A stretch of 64,000 nucleotides of DNA from positions 1 through 64,000 of the forward strand of contig JANQQF010000143.1 of the NCBI GenBank assembly GCA_028285035.1, given 5' to 3'. The translations under genes were made by a program, and so were the position numbers. The notes under the pieces are model-generated. The model ran no database searches. It was not told the origin of the DNA and saw only the letters and a program-made list of their open reading frames with translations. Shown in pieces: positions 63,417 to 64,000 of this stretch. How positions within the stretch are numbered: position 1 is the first letter of the stretch; every line of letters starts with the position of its first letter. The DNA is from Phycisphaerae bacterium. Lineage in GTDB: Bacteria > Chloroflexota > Anaerolineae > 4572-78 > J111.

Positions 63417-63814
63417 CCGAATATTTGCTCGACACCAATCATATTTCGCCGCTGGTCACATTGGGTCATCCTTTGCGGCGAAAAATTTTGTCTCGGCTTC
63501 AAGATGGTGATCTTTTTGCGATTGCTACCCCTGCTTTGCATGAGTTTTTATTTGGGATTAGTTTAATTCCTCGTGCTACGGAAAATCTGCAAATTTGGGG
63601 TAAGATTAAAGGTCTATTTAAGTATTATGGGGTTGATCCAACGACAGCGGAGCAATCTGCTCGGTTACGTGTTGTTTTACGAAAGCAAGGTCGCCAATTA
63701 GAAGCTATCGACTCAATCGTTGCTGTTATCGCGGTGCAGTACAATGCCGTGTTACTGACAACGGATAAAGATTTTGAGGCGATACCGGCGATACAATATG
63801 AAAATTGGCGATAA
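63413..63814 (+). CDS. PIN-domain toxin, VapC type
   Basis: A 133-residue PIN ribonuclease. The acidic metal site is visible as Asp in YLLDTNHIS, Glu in ATPALHEFLFG, Asp in EAIDSIVAVIAVQYNAVLLTTDKDF (IDS and DKD). These match VapC endoribonuclease toxins. It overlaps the upstream antitoxin by 4 bases. Followed by a long hairpin region (63863-63951). Confidence 0.85.
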   Translation: MTEYLLDTNHISPLVTLGHPLRRKILSRLQDGDLFAIATPALHEFLFGISLIPRATENLQIWGKIKGLFKYYGVDPTTAEQSARLRVVLRKQGRQLEAIDSIVAVIAVQYNAVLLTTDKDFEAIPAIQYENWR

Positions 63815-63862
63815 TTAATTGGTCAATTTACCGTGATAATTCCCTTTGCCAAATTTCGCACC

Positions 63863-63951
63863 AAGGATTGAGAATCAAATAACTTCCCCAGTTACTTCCT
63901 TAGAACTGGCTCTCAAACCAAATTCGAGAATGAAATTGGGGCTTAATCCTT
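63863..63951. repeat. Long compound hairpin near the window end
   Basis: Outer arms AAGGATT (63863-63869) and AATCCTT (63945-63951), inner arms CCAGTT (63888-63893) and AACTGG (63904-63909), with CCCC/GGGG pairing between. It separates the VapC toxin gene from the convergent partial gene and resembles in style the hairpins at 54728, 59507 and 61607. Confidence 0.5.
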
Positions 63952-63959
63952 AGCTCTAA

Positions 63960-64000
63960 TCACCCTACCAAGCCCCCCTCAAACGCCTTAAAAAACCGCT
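63960..64000 (-). CDS. 3' end of a probable TetR-family gene (partial)
   Basis: The minus frame ends RFFKAFEGGLVG and stop. The base sequence closely matches the end of the TetR relic at 62727-62945, so this is probably the tail of an intact paralog continuing past the window edge. Only 13 codons are visible. Confidence 0.35.
   Translation of the reverse strand, partial: RFFKAFEGGLVG

Noticed and set aside
1..64000. Prophage, integrative element or intact insertion sequence
   Set aside because: No integrase, transposase, terminase, capsid or conjugation genes are seen; only short non-coding repeats and toxin-antitoxin modules hint at mobility.

Overview
The window is bacterial, dense in genes and slightly below 50% GC by eye. 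It most likely comes from a filamentous or biofilm-forming member of the Chloroflexota (Anaerolineae-like). This is an inference. It rests on Thr/Pro 'PTP' linkers in secreted proteins, many DUF11-type and other large surface proteins, two secreted proteins ending in a YLPxVxK-type tail, an ECF41 sigma factor, and the general gene mix. No rRNA, CRISPR array, phage or intact insertion sequence is visible. One tRNA-Arg(CCG) is present.

Layout. 0.1-5.9 kb (minus): an exopolysaccharide operon with a polyprenyl glycosylphosphotransferase, a flippase-like membrane protein, a family-2 glycosyltransferase, a DUF11 surface protein and a clan-A glycosidase-like protein. 6.0-8.2 kb: the tRNA, a PTP-linker secreted protein and small proteins. 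8.6-10.9 kb (minus): a flavin oxidoreductase plus an ECF41 sigma factor. 11-15.4 kb: a UGT-type glycosyltransferase, then a minus-strand set (IclR regulator, PhnD-like binding protein without signal peptide, two poorly known proteins). 15.5-20.7 kb (plus): a membrane protein, a MoeA-like molybdopterin-binding protein, a DUF348/G5/propeller lipoprotein and a REC-REC-histidine kinase. 20.8-26.4 kb (plus): a second polysaccharide cluster (UDP-xylose synthase, O-antigen ligase/polymerase, GtrA, GT4, UDP-glucose dehydrogenase). 26.5-33.4 kb: CinA-like, zinc-ribbon/HEAT, LysM-spondin, MOSC, MsrB, rhodanese and LysR genes. 33.4-39.7 kb (minus): an island of three large secreted proteins, one with an LPETG sorting signal. 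40-44 kb: hemA, moeA and an aldo/keto reductase. 44-46.5 kb: a decayed intergenic region, a secreted protein and a probable 34-residue membrane peptide. 46.8-52.7 kb (plus): a 1316-aa two-component-propeller hybrid kinase and a REC-GAF-PP2C phosphatase. 52.7-62.7 kb: trpBA with a GntR regulator, a DUF433/DUF5615 toxin-antitoxin pair, rpiA, tkt, trmI, a zinc alcohol dehydrogenase and a BtpA-family gene. 62.7-64 kb: a TetR relic, a VapC-type toxin-antitoxin pair and the 3' end of a probable second TetR gene.

How it fits together. UDP-glucose dehydrogenase and UDP-xylose synthase would make UDP-glucuronate and UDP-xylose. The initiating phosphotransferase, glycosyltransferases, flippase-like protein and O-antigen ligase could use these to build an exported polysaccharide. 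The surface-protein island and LysM-spondin protein would decorate the same envelope. Signalling genes (ECF41, hybrid kinases, PP2C phosphatase) are plentiful. The non-coding layer is unusually structured: four copies of an approximately 80-bp inverted-repeat element, several long multi-arm hairpins between metabolic genes, and several regulator-linked palindromes. The strongest leads are the short interspersed repeat family, the surface-protein island with its paired-cysteine domain and LPETG tail, the shared YLPxVxK tail, and the decayed DUF433 antitoxin copy.
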